Source of the DNA: Tritrichomonas musculus
Lineage: Eukaryota; Parabasalia; Tritrichomonadida; Tritrichomonadidae
Length of the DNA: 64,000 nucleotides
Assembly: GCA_039105265.1 (NCBI GenBank)
Contig: JAPFFF010000006.1
Location: 4,402,001-4,466,000 of the forward strand
Direction of reading: 5' to 3'
A program made the position numbers and the translations under genes. The notes beneath the pieces were generated by a model that did not search any database, was not told where the DNA came from, and worked only from the letters and a program-made list of their open reading frames with translations. This document shows, one piece after another, positions 10,065 through 20,296 of this stretch (its first letter is position 1; each line of letters starts with the position of its first letter).

Positions 10065-11657
10065 TTATTCAAGCTTTGAGGGTGAAAATGGCGATCTACG
10101 AGAATTATTTGTGTTGGAATAATTTGATCTAGGACTTGTTGTCTTGTTAGGAGATGTTTGTTTAGATCCACTCCTTGAAGCTGAACGAGATGAATTTCTA
10201 GCTCTAGCTTTATTTAATTGTTCTTCATCTTTCTTCTTCTTTTCTGATTCTCTATTTTCAACACGTGATTGCATTCTTACAGACATTTTAGATTCAGGAC
10301 GGATGTTTGGAGCAATCAATCTAGGTTTCTGAGAATTTCCTTCTGTTTGAAGACCGAATTTGACAAGAAGGAAGTTATAAGTATCTTCAATTATATTAAG
10401 AAGTGATGGCTTAGCTTTTGGATCAATTGCTCTCTTTGTGGGGTCTCTTGGATTATATCGACTGTGCGTAATTGAATCACATGTTTCTCTATATTTGCGG
10501 TTCATGGCTCGTTTAAACCTTTCATTTTCATCTGCAATGTCTTCATCTCTGGTTTTGAGCAATTTATTGATTGCATTGTTCGATCTAACTGCAAAATCAG
10601 AAATTTCTTGAGTCTGCTTATCAAGAAGGGCAGTCATTTTTGCTTTATAATCTTCCTTAAAAAGATCTTCTCTCTTTTTCTCTTCATCAGCTTTAGCAAA
10701 TGCTGCTTGATGCTGATAATCTTGAGCACTTGAAAAATCACCTCTTCTTGCAGTATTTTTAGCACGCTCTATAAGCTCATCATAGGCAGCAATTGGCTTT
10801 GTCATTCGGTCTTTGTAAACATTGAATAAATCATTTTCCAATTTTTGCAACTGATCAATATGCGATTTTTTGAGTTCATTGAATCCATCAGACATCATTT
10901 CTCGTTCCTTAATCTCTGTTTTGAGATATTTTTTCTGAAGACGACGCTTTTCTTTGTGATGTTGTTGCAAAATTTCGTTGCAAGCATCTGTAAACTTTTG
11001 TGCATATTCGTCTAAAAGTTGAGAATGATTTTGTGTTGATCGATTTTTGATTTCATCCTGAATAGATTGGGCTCTAACAAAATCAAGTTGAGAAATAGAA
11101 TCTTCTAACTCTCTGCGCAGTTCTTCATTTGTCATTTCACTTATGTCTTTTTCACCATTTTCATTCGCATTTTCATCAATTTGTTCATCAACTTGCTCAT
11201 CAATTTGTTCATTAGCATGTTCATCAATTTGCTCATCAATTTGCTCATCAGCATGCTCATCAACATGTTCACTTTCATGTTCTTGCTCTTCTTCTTCAAG
11301 TTCGACATGCTCTTCAGGTTGAAAATCATGTTGTTCTGGCTCATTTTCGAGTTGATCACCACCATCTTGGTGTTCATAATCATTTTCTGGATTCTCTAGA
11401 TGATCTTCTTCTTCTTCATGAGCATGATTGAATTCATTTGTTCTCTCCTCTTCGGCGAAATATTGCTGGTTATTTTCTTCTTGATTTGCTTCATTTCCTT
11501 CGGCTTGTGCAACTTCTTCTTCTGCATTAAGATTATTTAATTCATCTTCTTGATTTTCAATATCTTCTTCATGATTTTGATCGTTTTGCATTTCATTTTC
11601 GTTGTATTCGAAGTTGTTTTCATCTTGCGGGACTGGCTCTTGATCAATTTCGCTCAT
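10065..11657 (-). CDS. Acidic coiled-coil protein with UVR-like motif
   Basis: The 530-residue protein is not assigned to a family. Residues 1-170 are strongly acidic (Glu, Asp, Gln, Asn, His), with short tandem repeats of the type DEQIDEHANEQIDEQ at about 132-165. Next comes EELRRELEDSISQLDFVRAQ, continuing SIQDEIKNR, which resembles the UVR/UvrB-C helical hairpin consensus (LE.....LDFE.A..LRDEI). Residues about 200-400 are a long charged coiled coil. The tail (about 440-530) is basic and rich in Ser, Arg and Asn, ending in SPFSPSKLE. It is divergent from exportin 1 across only 111 bp, so the two may share a promoter. A structural or cytoskeletal role would fit the composition, but this is not shown. 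Confidence 0.8.
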   Translation of the reverse strand: MSEIDQEPVPQDENNFEYNENEMQNDQNHEEDIENQEDELNNLNAEEEVAQAEGNEANQEENNQQYFAEEERTNEFNHAHEEEEDHLENPENDYEHQDGGDQLENEPEQHDFQPEEHVELEEEEQEHESEHVDEHADEQIDEQIDEHANEQIDEQVDEQIDENANENGEKDISEMTNEELRRELEDSISQLDFVRAQSIQDEIKNRSTQNHSQLLDEYAQKFTDACNEILQQHHKEKRRLQKKYLKTEIKEREMMSDGFNELKKSHIDQLQKLENDLFNVYKDRMTKPIAAYDELIERAKNTARRGDFSSAQDYQHQAAFAKADEEKKREDLFKEDYKAKMTALLDKQTQEISDFAVRSNNAINKLLKTRDEDIADENERFKRAMNRKYRETCDSITHSRYNPRDPTKRAIDPKAKPSLLNIIEDTYNFLLVKFGLQTEGNSQKPRLIAPNIRPESKMSVRMQSRVENRESEKKKKDEEQLNKARARNSSRSASRSGSKQTSPNKTTSPRSNYSNTNNSRRSPFSPSKLE

Positions 11658-11768
11658 TTTAGAATAATGGAATAGTCGGTTATAATCTCAATTTTATTTT
11701 TTGAATAGTTTATTTAATATTTTTTTATAAATTGATAAAATATTAAGAAAAAAAAATAAACTTATCTG

Positions 11769-14700
11769 ATGGAAATTCTTGCTCAAGAAGGGACACCAAT
11801 TGATATAAATTTCTTTGATCTTGTCGTTAATAACCTATATAACGAAAGTTCGATTCAAAATTCAAACGAAGCAAATTTAATATTAATCAAATTTAAAGAA
11901 AGACCAGACGCATGGCTAGTTTCTCAGCAAATTCTTACAGAATCAAAACAGCCTAATTCTAGATTTATAGCACTTCAGGTTTTTATTGATGGCGCGAAGG
12001 TCAATTGGGAAATTCTTAACGAAGAGCAAAGAAATTTTTTTAAAAAATTCTTTTTTGATTTATTTTTTCAATGGAGTCGTGAGAATGAATCAGAATTTCT
12101 AATGAATAAAGCTAGTTATGCTTTAATTTCAGTATTAAAAAACGAATGGCCAACATATTGGCCAAATTTTATGCACGATTTCTTTTTAGAGTGTAAGAAT
12201 CCTCCACAAACAATAAAAAATGGCCTTAAGCTACTTTCCATTTTATGCGAAATCTATGAGTTTCCAGATGAAATGCTCACAAATGAACGAATGAACGAGC
12301 TCACACAAGCTCTTGAAAATGAATATAATACAATTTTTTTATTTTTGGAATCAGTTTTTAACGAAACAAATGATTTTGATATCATTAGTCAGGCTCTTGA
12401 TACTTTATCGCATTATTTAAGATGGATGGATTTACAAACTATTACATCAGCAAAGTTGTGTTTCAATTTAGTCAAAAATTTGTTTCCTTATCAAGAAATG
12501 AGATATGCAGTTTTAAAATGCTTTGATTCAATTGCTACCAATATTTACGCTATTGTAGATCAAAATTTGATTCAAATATTTGAATTAATGGTTACCAGCA
12601 TCCAACAGACACTAGATCAAGCCAAAGAACCAATTACAGTCGTTTATTCTAATCAAGATATGAATCATCAAATGATACTTACATTAGGACATTTCTTTGT
12701 TTTAGATCAAATGGGTTTATTTCAAGGAATAATGACAGACTTCTTACGCGCAGCTTTGATTTGGTTTGTGCAATTAACAGAAGTTTGTTCAGATGAAACT
12801 TTTAATATAGCTGTAGAGTTTTGGTTAATACTATTAAAAACGTTTAATCTTGAAGCTAATCGGATTCAACCACCCAAAGATATAATTTATCAATTACAGA
12901 GAATTTTTATTCAACGAATGGCTCGTCCTCAAGAATTTTCATGTTTACTACCAGATGATATTGACACTTCTTCAGATCCAAATTTTCTTGAGAATATGCG
13001 ACTAACGATCGTTTGCTTATCAAATCTCGGGAGAGAAAATATAGTCAATTTACTTCTTTCAAATCTTCAAAATCATGGAAACAACATTCAAGTTATTACA
13101 GTTACATGCTGGTCTATAGGAGCAATATCTGGATCATTAATTAAAGAAGAAGAGCAACATTTTCTCGTTAATATTATCAATATCTTATTTTTGTTTATAA
13201 CAGATTCATCGGATAATGATTTTCTTTCATCACAAGAAAATAAGAGTCTTATTTGTGGATGCTATATGTATATACTGTCTCTTTATCCACGTTTTCTAAG
13301 TAACAACTGGAGCTATTTCAAACAACTGCTAGATAAAATAATAGAATTTATTCATACGCGATATCCACCACTTCAACAAATGGCTGCCACTACTCTTAAA
13401 AATGTTTCAATGCGAATACCAACACCATTATTAATCAAACATATTGATCAACAGCAAGCGTTTGTTTTTAGTCTTCTTGACAATGCCGAAGAACTTGCTT
13501 CAGTATTACCAATGGAGATGGTTCCTATCATTTACGAGTCAATTGCTTTTCTTATCAAAAATCATCGAAATGAAGATGAGAAGTCAGCAATGGTTTCAAA
13601 ATTATTAGTTTTACCTGTCAAAAGTTGGGAAGAATCAGTTTCTCATTTAAATACTAATACATCATGCGATGATGAAATTACTTTGAAAGTACTTTTTCCT
13701 CTTGATATATTCGGAAAAATTATTTTGATCTCGAATTTCGCCTTTTATCCTCAAATTGAAGATGTAATTACTCGAACAATGAATTTATTCAAGTTTTATT
13801 CTACTGAAGTTGCTCGACATTCTGCACATCCAAATTTATTGAAGATTAAGACGCAGATTCTTCTTCTTTATGAATCATTTTTTAAACAGCATCCTGATTC
13901 AGAAATTGTCCCAGAATTGGTCGATATGCTATTAACAGATTATAGTGAATCGCCACCAGCATTTCGATTCCATTTGATAATTGATTGCTTTACAGCGATG
14001 ATTGATAAACTTGGACCTAACTCACAAGCATATATTGTTAATATAGTAATGAAAATTATTGTGCCTACGTTTTCTATGATTAATGATTCTTATGAAAATT
14101 TTCCTGAAATAAGAATTTCACTTTTCCAATTATTAAATTCAATAATGACAAAAGTTTTCTTCATGATTCAATCATTTGACATTGACATATTTACATCGAT
14201 AATCGATTGCCTTCTTTTTGGTATAAAAAATCCAAAATTTGAGATTTCTTCTCGTGCATTAAATTGCCTTTCTGGTCTTTTAAATGATATCGATGGTAAT
14301 ATCGAAGAAAACTTTCGAAATGCATTTTATAATTCGTTTTATTTGAAAATTTTGTTTAGCCTGTTTTCTACTTTAACTGATAGAGGACACAAATTACTCT
14401 TTTTGGAATTGACAAAAGCAATCATTCATCTTTTTCAAATTGTTTGCCAACATAAAGTATTACTTGATGGAAATCAAAATACTGAAAATATTGTAGCAGA
14501 GGAATTATCTAAAAAGTTATCAAAGGATTTTCCTCAAATTCATCTCTCAAATTTATTTGACTTAATCAAGTCATTAATGATGGAATCTGCCAGTTTTGGG
14601 CAGTTCCAGCAACTTTTAAGGTTATTTTTAATCGATACCAAAAAAATGCACCCCTCTGATATTGATTTGAGGCGTGCTGAAATTGAAAGTCGTGAAATGA

Positions 14701-14774
14701 ACGAAATCATCGGCCTTACAGGGCCAGCGGTCCCTTCTACCGATTATAGCGAAGATTTAATTCCGGAATTTTGA
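11769..14774 (+). CDS. XPO1: Exportin 1 (CRM1), nuclear export receptor
   Basis: This carries leucine-rich NES cargo out of the nucleus with RanGTP. The 1001-residue protein follows CRM1 throughout. DINFFDLVVNNLYNES and ERPDAWLVSQQIL match the N-terminal importin-beta domain. KNEWPTYWPNF matches the CRM1 QEWPKHWPTF segment, and LYPRFLSNNWSYFKQLLDKI matches the central HEAT region just before the NES groove. The C-terminus is FGQFQQLLRLFLIDTKKMHPSDIDL and onward. Human CRM1 is about 1071 residues, so this one is slightly short. The leptomycin-B target Cys (human C528, in QDMACDTF) aligns with Ala540 (QQMAATTL). The gene is divergent from the coiled-coil gene and converges on the RRM gene. Confidence 0.95.
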   Translation: MEILAQEGTPIDINFFDLVVNNLYNESSIQNSNEANLILIKFKERPDAWLVSQQILTESKQPNSRFIALQVFIDGAKVNWEILNEEQRNFFKKFFFDLFFQWSRENESEFLMNKASYALISVLKNEWPTYWPNFMHDFFLECKNPPQTIKNGLKLLSILCEIYEFPDEMLTNERMNELTQALENEYNTIFLFLESVFNETNDFDIISQALDTLSHYLRWMDLQTITSAKLCFNLVKNLFPYQEMRYAVLKCFDSIATNIYAIVDQNLIQIFELMVTSIQQTLDQAKEPITVVYSNQDMNHQMILTLGHFFVLDQMGLFQGIMTDFLRAALIWFVQLTEVCSDETFNIAVEFWLILLKTFNLEANRIQPPKDIIYQLQRIFIQRMARPQEFSCLLPDDIDTSSDPNFLENMRLTIVCLSNLGRENIVNLLLSNLQNHGNNIQVITVTCWSIGAISGSLIKEEEQHFLVNIINILFLFITDSSDNDFLSSQENKSLICGCYMYILSLYPRFLSNNWSYFKQLLDKIIEFIHTRYPPLQQMAATTLKNVSMRIPTPLLIKHIDQQQAFVFSLLDNAEELASVLPMEMVPIIYESIAFLIKNHRNEDEKSAMVSKLLVLPVKSWEESVSHLNTNTSCDDEITLKVLFPLDIFGKIILISNFAFYPQIEDVITRTMNLFKFYSTEVARHSAHPNLLKIKTQILLLYESFFKQHPDSEIVPELVDMLLTDYSESPPAFRFHLIIDCFTAMIDKLGPNSQAYIVNIVMKIIVPTFSMINDSYENFPEIRISLFQLLNSIMTKVFFMIQSFDIDIFTSIIDCLLFGIKNPKFEISSRALNCLSGLLNDIDGNIEENFRNAFYNSFYLKILFSLFSTLTDRGHKLLFLELTKAIIHLFQIVCQHKVLLDGNQNTENIVAEELSKKLSKDFPQIHLSNLFDLIKSLMMESASFGQFQQLLRLFLIDTKKMHPSDIDLRRAEIESREMNEIIGLTGPAVPSTDYSEDLIPEF

Positions 14775-15051
14775 TATGTTTTATTGTTAAATTTAGTAAA
14801 TAATATTATAAATAAACTTAAATTTTTTTTGGAGACATCAAAAATTTTATGGAAAAGTGACATTATAATTTAATGATCTTTTCCAAAAGAGCAAATTTAC
14901 CTAAAATCAATATTAACTTTTAGAAAAAAATTAGATAGATTATCTAAAATGCAAAAAAAGTATTTACATTATTAATGAAGAAAATTTTATCAAATACTTT
15001 AAAAAGATAAATATATAAAAGAAACACAATCAGACAAGGCATTAAAAGATA

Positions 15052-15462
15052 TTACATATCATCATCTTCAAAATCGTTAGCTGGATATATAGGCGGTTGT
15101 CCTGCCATACTTTTATCAATCCTTGGCGCGTTTGGATCAGGATCACGTCTTTCATCAACAAAAATTTTTCTTCCCATAAATTCGGTTTCGTTTAATGCTT
15201 GAATTGCAGTTTTTTGATCTGATTCTGTTGCAAATGCAACAAACGCACAACCTTTCGCGTTGCCTGTTTTTGAAATTGGTATTATGACAGAAACAACCCT
15301 TCCATATTTTGAGAAAAGATCACGAACTTGATCTTCTGAGGCTGAGTAACGTAATCCTCCAACATATACCTGATAAACTGGCTTTGAAAGTTTAAGTTTC
15401 GATCGAATGTCGAATATAGGCTTTTTTGGGTCATCTGGATTATAAGTTCTTCCTGAAATCAT
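15052..15462 (-). CDS. Small RRM RNA-binding protein
   Basis: The 136-residue protein has one RRM at about 28-105. RNP2 is VYVGGL and RNP1 is KGCAFVAF, with the aromatic position of RNP1 kept. ASEDQVRDLFSKYGRVVSV and AIQALNETEFMGRKIFVDE complete the fold. The tail is short and acidic (NDFEDDDM). There is no SR domain or second RRM, so the exact role (splicing, mRNA handling) cannot be told. It is divergent from the CCZ1-like gene across about 90 bp. Confidence 0.9.
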   Translation of the reverse strand: MISGRTYNPDDPKKPIFDIRSKLKLSKPVYQVYVGGLRYSASEDQVRDLFSKYGRVVSVIIPISKTGNAKGCAFVAFATESDQKTAIQALNETEFMGRKIFVDERRDPDPNAPRIDKSMAGQPPIYPANDFEDDDM

Positions 15463-15551
15463 AAGTATTGCCTGACTTATTATATGAAATTTTTTATTTT
15501 TTTATGGTTACATTTTTAAATATTGAATTTCTTTTTATCGTGCTTTTTCTC

Positions 15552-16850
15552 ATGAATGATTTAACATCAAATAACTTACTTTATTCTTTTTTCATTTTCG
15601 ATAGTACTCCACCAACTGGAGAAGGTTCTGCTCCCGAAATTTATTATTATTTTTGCAATGATCCAGCAATTAAAAATGATAAAATTTACCAATTGAACCA
15701 GATTGGATATATTCTGGCTTTTATGACTTTTTGCAGACAGTTTTCAACTGACTTACCATTGGATTATATATTTACAAAAAATCATGAATATTCTTTACTT
15801 CAATTATCTGGAACAGTTTGGATGGGCGTAGTTCTTGAATCAAAAACTCCAGAAAATCGTGCACTTTTAAATTCAATTTTAAATCACTTTAGAAACATGT
15901 TTTCTTCTTACTTTTGCCCATTGACAAATTCCGAAGAAGAAGTTCCAAAGAAAAAAGTTTTAAAAGCCCTTAAAGTCGCATTTCCATCAATTCTCAAATC
16001 AGTTGACTGGAGCAGACTGGATTTCAGATATTTATTTAATTCTTACATATCTCAACCTTTTAAAATAGACATGACAAATATTTGCCGAGAATTTTTACAG
16101 AATAATTCAAATATTTTCGATAATATTGTGATTATGTATCGTCATAATCGTATTATTTATTCCTCATTTGATCCAAGTACTACACGAACGCTTGCATTTT
16201 CAATGCGAAGACGATTCGATCATCTTTTTCTTCATAATCCACAAAGAGAAACAGAAATGCTGACATGGATGATTGGCTTATATATCAATAAATCTGGATT
16301 TAATTCAATTTATCAGCAACCTATTTTTCTCGATGGTGCACCCCATCTTCTAGTTGCTTTTCGGGTAGGATATTTCAAAATTGTATTAACGCAACCTCCT
16401 GATATTGAAGTTTCAGAAGAAATGCTTAGTTCAATTCCAAAAAGATTATTACCAATTCAGCAATTCCTTGATAAAAAAAATATATATTACCCACAAAAAA
16501 ATGTTCCAATTCCTTTTGCGGCTGCAACTAATAGTTATGCAATTCATAAATTAGCTTTCAACACTTCCGATCTGGATGCAGTATCTGACTCTCGTTTAGA
16601 CCGATATTTCATTAAAAGCCATGAATCGGCAGCTTCTTATGATAGAACTGCAACAATAGCTGAGCCAGAATTAGGACATTCATTTATTCGCTGCCAAAGA
16701 AAAATAGTAAACGGGCAAATGGAGGAAGAATTAATATTTTCAAAGCCACCTTTGTCATCAAAAGGAATTTCAGAAAAATTGAAAATATTTTCTTATGCAA
16801 TGAAATCGACAGAAAAAGAATCAAAAGATTCAAGCTGTGCGATTGCGTAA
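15552..16850 (+). CDS. CCZ1: CCZ1-like protein, Mon1-Ccz1 Rab7 GEF subunit
   Basis: In other eukaryotes CCZ1 forms the Mon1-Ccz1 complex that activates Rab7 on late endosomes. The start NNLLYSFFIFDSTPPTGEG resembles the human CCZ1 opening (ALLSFFIYNPRFG...EG). It continues through a matching IYYYF...NDKIYQLNQIGY segment and a later YRHNRIIYSSFD that fits the longin domain strand. The ATG at 15552 (432 aa) is chosen. The frame is open further up to 15468, but that first codon is TTG and the extra residues look like translated AT-rich leader. An ATG at 15504 is the alternative. The C-terminal half is weakly conserved. I cannot name the paralogue with certainty; Mon1 or another longin-type GEF subunit are the alternatives. 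Confidence 0.72.
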   Translation: MNDLTSNNLLYSFFIFDSTPPTGEGSAPEIYYYFCNDPAIKNDKIYQLNQIGYILAFMTFCRQFSTDLPLDYIFTKNHEYSLLQLSGTVWMGVVLESKTPENRALLNSILNHFRNMFSSYFCPLTNSEEEVPKKKVLKALKVAFPSILKSVDWSRLDFRYLFNSYISQPFKIDMTNICREFLQNNSNIFDNIVIMYRHNRIIYSSFDPSTTRTLAFSMRRRFDHLFLHNPQRETEMLTWMIGLYINKSGFNSIYQQPIFLDGAPHLLVAFRVGYFKIVLTQPPDIEVSEEMLSSIPKRLLPIQQFLDKKNIYYPQKNVPIPFAAATNSYAIHKLAFNTSDLDAVSDSRLDRYFIKSHESAASYDRTATIAEPELGHSFIRCQRKIVNGQMEEELIFSKPPLSSKGISEKLKIFSYAMKSTEKESKDSSCAIA

Positions 16851-17054
16851 TTAGTTATTCCCTTTGTTTGATATGCGTCATTCGAATTCAAATACTTTTT
16901 GTTTTTGAATAAATTGTTTTAATATTCTTTCTTTCATTTACTCTTTATTATATTTTGGTTTTTTAAAGTTAATCCAATTTGTAAAATAAATAAATAAATA
17001 TATATATATAAAATTGCTATTTTAAATACTAACTTGTAATATAAATAATGAAAC

Positions 17055-18179
17055 TTAATATCTTTTATGCTTTTTACCACTAGAGCCGAGTTTAGATGAA
17101 CTCATTGAACTGCCAGTGAGAGATAAACTTAAAGAATTCATTGATGAAGTTGAGGAAGATGACATTGAAGTAGTAGTAGTAGTAGTAGTACTTTCACGTT
17201 CGTCAATTTTCTTATGTTCATCTTCACTTTGGGGTGCAGGTTGAGCTTCTTTCTTAGGAATTAAGTTGTCAATAATACTTTTGCATTCTTTAACATAATC
17301 TAAATATTCTTTTTCGTCAACTCCATCAAACCAAAGTGATTTTTCTTTTTCAAAGAGTTCACAAAGGTAATCGAACGATGGCCTTTCATTTGGATTTGGA
17401 AGAGTACAATTAGTGTATATATCATATTGATCGTCATTTGCTGTTTCTGGTTTAGGAAATCGAGCACCTTTACTTATACGCATCATCAAATTTTGCTGTG
17501 ATCTTATTTTACCCTTTTTATCGTTAAGAACTTCTAATTTAGCGAAATATTGTAAATATGAAACGCCAAAAGAATAAACATCAATCTTATTTGTGTATGT
17601 TTCATATTCATCAGTAAAAAGCTCAGGCGCCATGTAAAGTGGGCTGCCGATATTATTCATTGTCATATAAACGTTTTCTTCAACTTTACGAGATAAGCCA
17701 AAATCAGCAATACAAATATCGTATTTATCATCAAGGAAAACATTCAATGGCTTAAAATCACGGTGAATGATACTTTTTTCATGTAGAAAATGCATTGTTG
17801 AACAAATTCCGTATACTGAGCACATCATTTTTGTTGGAGTGAAGTTAGGATCTGGCCTTTTCTCATTAAGTTTCACAATAACATCATTTAAAGTACCATT
17901 ACCCATAAATGGTGTAACAATTTTTGGTACTGGAGCTAAAGTAAATGCCACTAAACGAAGACATTTAGGATGGTTAATGTTTGCAAGAAGCTGGAGTTCA
18001 CGAAGTAAGTTTTTTGATGTTGTTAAATCAATAGAATTATCAATCATTGTTTTTATAGCAACATGAAGATCATCTGAATTCCTCCATGCTTCATTAACAA
18101 AACCAAATGATCCTCGTGCTAATTCTTTAGGATTAATTTTGAATTGGGCTTCAATATCAGCAGTGAAATTAGAAAGCAT
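17055..18179 (-). CDS. Small Ser/Thr protein kinase
   Basis: The 374-residue protein is a kinase domain (about 12-285) with a Ser/Thr-rich tail. The motifs are glycine loop ARGSFGFV, lysine in VAIKTM, HRDFKPLNVFL, DFGLSRK, APELF and NPNERPSFDYLCELF. All catalytic residues are present. It resembles the TKL-like kinases that are numerous in trichomonads. The tail (about 320-374) has runs of Thr and Ser (a GTA trinucleotide repeat on the plus strand near 17170) and ends in SGKKHKRY. It converges on the CCZ1-like gene with 204 bp between stops. Confidence 0.93.
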   Translation of the reverse strand: MLSNFTADIEAQFKINPKELARGSFGFVNEAWRNSDDLHVAIKTMIDNSIDLTTSKNLLRELQLLANINHPKCLRLVAFTLAPVPKIVTPFMGNGTLNDVIVKLNEKRPDPNFTPTKMMCSVYGICSTMHFLHEKSIIHRDFKPLNVFLDDKYDICIADFGLSRKVEENVYMTMNNIGSPLYMAPELFTDEYETYTNKIDVYSFGVSYLQYFAKLEVLNDKKGKIRSQQNLMMRISKGARFPKPETANDDQYDIYTNCTLPNPNERPSFDYLCELFEKEKSLWFDGVDEKEYLDYVKECKSIIDNLIPKKEAQPAPQSEDEHKKIDERESTTTTTTTSMSSSSTSSMNSLSLSLTGSSMSSSKLGSSGKKHKRY

Positions 18180-18417
18180 TTTAACAAATGTCAGTTAAAT
18201 AGCTTTTTGTATTATTTGTTACAGATATGCCGGAACTAATTCAAAAGTTAAAAAATAGTTTTTTTGATTTTTCGTTCATAAAAAAAGATTGTTGAGATTG
18301 TATTGAATATAATGACAAGAAATCATTAATTTTTATTTACTTGGACTTGAGAAAAAAGCATTACAAAATGGCATTATTATTAACAATTCTCTGGAATTTT
18401 CTAGAATTAACGATCTT

Positions 18418-18466
18418 TTAATATTATATATCATGAATAAAACATGATTATATATAATATTAAATA
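18418..18466. repeat. AT-rich hairpin
   Basis: AATATTATATATCATG is followed after a short loop by CATGATTATATATAATATT, giving a stem of about 16 bp. It lies 240 bp upstream of the small kinase gene. It may be a cruciform or chance in AT-rich DNA. Confidence 0.4.
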
Positions 18467-18545
18467 AATATTTTATATTTGGCGAGATATTAGCATATTG
18501 TTAAAAAATTCAGAATTCTTTTCATTTTTTACATGAATTCTTATT

Positions 18546-19487
18546 GCCCCTATCTAATTTGATCATATTCTAAAATAATTCAGTTATTATATATTAATAT
18601 ATATGTTGAAATTTTTTATTTTATTTTATTTGTTATGAAAAAAAATGGAAAATAAATAATAAAAATAAAAAAAAATAATTCAAATTTTTGTAAATTATTT
18701 CAAATAATTGAAAGAATCTAAAGAATTTTTTTTTATATTTTATTTTAACAAAATTAAAAAGCATTTTTCTCAAAATTGAACCAATTTTTTGAAAATTCAC
18801 TAAATTTGATTATAAAACAACATTTCTATAATTCTATATATTAATTGATAATTGATTTGACTGGTCAATTTTTAGAAATCTTTATTTTAATAATCTGCTT
18901 ATCAAATCTTAATCGTTTAATGGTTGATATTGGCCATAGCTAAATTCAAACCGTAATGATTCAAAAATTGAAAAGGAATAAATTCAACGGTTGAGGCTGA
19001 AATTGACTATGGGAGATCAAAATTTTATAATTATCTTGTTTTACACAGATACATCAAAAGTTTGCTGATAATTTGGAAAATGATAGACGATGTTATCCAA
19101 TTACTCAAAAAATGCTTATTTTAAATAGAGGAATTCGGTCTTATTTTTCTTTTCCAGAGAGTTCGCCAATGAAAAATAAAATATCTGATGAAATCTCCAA
19201 GGAATTGATAAAAATCAACGAAAAAAAAGGAAACAAAGTCTAATATAATGCATCATCAAAAAAACTTTTTAGCATTTTAAGAGCATTTTAATGAATTAAA
19301 TTTTATTTAAAAAATAATATTGATAAATCTCATTGAAAATATTCAAAGCATTATTTTTAATAAAAAAAGCTGATGAATTTATTTTGAAATTTTTCACAAA
19401 TAATATTTATATATTTAAAAATATAACATTGCATATTAATATATACTTGTGAAAAAATATGAAAACATGTATATATTGGATAGGGGC
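18546..19487. mobile_element. Candidate DNA transposon remnant with 9-bp inverted ends
   Basis: GCCCCTATC at 18546 recurs inverted as GATAGGGGC at 19479, in a region almost devoid of other GC-rich 9-mers. The inner similarity continues weakly (YAATWT). The interval encloses the transposase-like fragment at 19031-19243. No matching target duplication is seen, so the boundaries are tentative. Confidence 0.35.
19031..19243 (+). pseudogene. P-element-like transposase fragment (N-terminal type)
   Basis: An open frame of about 70 codons without a suitable ATG ends in TAA at 19243. It reads in part NDRRCYPITQKMLILN, then RGIRSYFSFPESSP, then NKISDEISKELIKIN. The pattern 'RRY...(10-12 residues)...R..Y......PS/ES...I' recalls the segment after the THAP region of P-element-type transposases (RRY...AY..LR....LPS..TL). 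The assignment is by eye. It is a remnant lacking the catalytic core. The 5' end abuts TTTACACAG, which could be an old splice acceptor, but this is weak. Confidence 0.35.
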
Positions 19488-19525
19488 CGTTTGCTTCATA
19501 TAAAAAAATTGTTTTCAAATGCGAA

Positions 19526-19994
19526 TAGACTTGTTATTCTCCGATTCTCGAGATCGATAATTGATTGACTTTTTGATATCGATACATAAATATACACAGA
19601 TTCTCGAGATCGATTTCAGAGATCGAGAATTTTGTTTCTCAGCTTTTGATATCAGAATTTTCAATTAAACTTTTTGATAAATATATGATCGTTTTTAATC
19701 TCAAATATTTCATAAAAAAGAATGTATTTTTTGATTTTTATCTTAAAATAAACATCAATACATTATATTATATATTTTTAAATATTATAAAATCACAAAT
19801 ACCAATTATAAAAAAAGATAAATCTGCTTGAGATCTCGGTAATTGATATCAAGTTTACAATTATTTTTATATCACATTTCATATCTGATATCTTGATAAT
19901 CGATAATCTCGATATCAAATTTTTAAACTGAAATTCGAGTATCAGATGCAAAAAAGTGACGTTTTTGATATCGATTCTCAAAATAACAAGTCTA
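19526..19994. mobile_element. hAT-like MITE, copy 1
   Basis: The 469-bp element is bounded by TAGACTTGTTATT and its inverse AATAACAAGTCTA. It is flanked by an 8-bp direct repeat AATGCGAA (19518-19525 and 19995-20002). It has no coding capacity; short ORFs across it are AT-rich artefacts. The inside is rich in GATATC, CTCGAGATC and ATCGATAA palindromic words, which may be subterminal binding sites. The 8-bp target duplication fits the hAT superfamily. The second copy lies 302 bp away in the opposite orientation. Confidence 0.85.
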
Positions 19995-20296
19995 AATGCG
20001 AATAATCCAGTTTATTATACTTAAACACAAATATCTAGATTATTTTAGATGGTTAATAAAATTATCCATTATATATAAAATAAATACCTTCTATAATAAT
20101 AATGAAATGAATATATTTATCTATTACCAAGTCGAGCTCTGAATATGGAATATAATTAAACGAACTTTTTTTCAAAAATGACCAGTCAAAAAACTTTAAA
20201 ATTGCTTTTATTTTTTATGTAGCTCAAAGCATATTTTATGGTTTTAATAATTGGTTATAAAATTGGTAAGATTATTTTTTCGCTTGTTCTGATATG

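Noticed and set aside
15468-15551. N-terminal extension of the CCZ1-like protein with hydrophobic residues, possible signal anchor
   Set aside because: The first codon is TTG and the stretch translates AT-rich leader DNA only 5 bp from the start of the divergent RRM gene. Family similarity begins just after the ATG at 15552.
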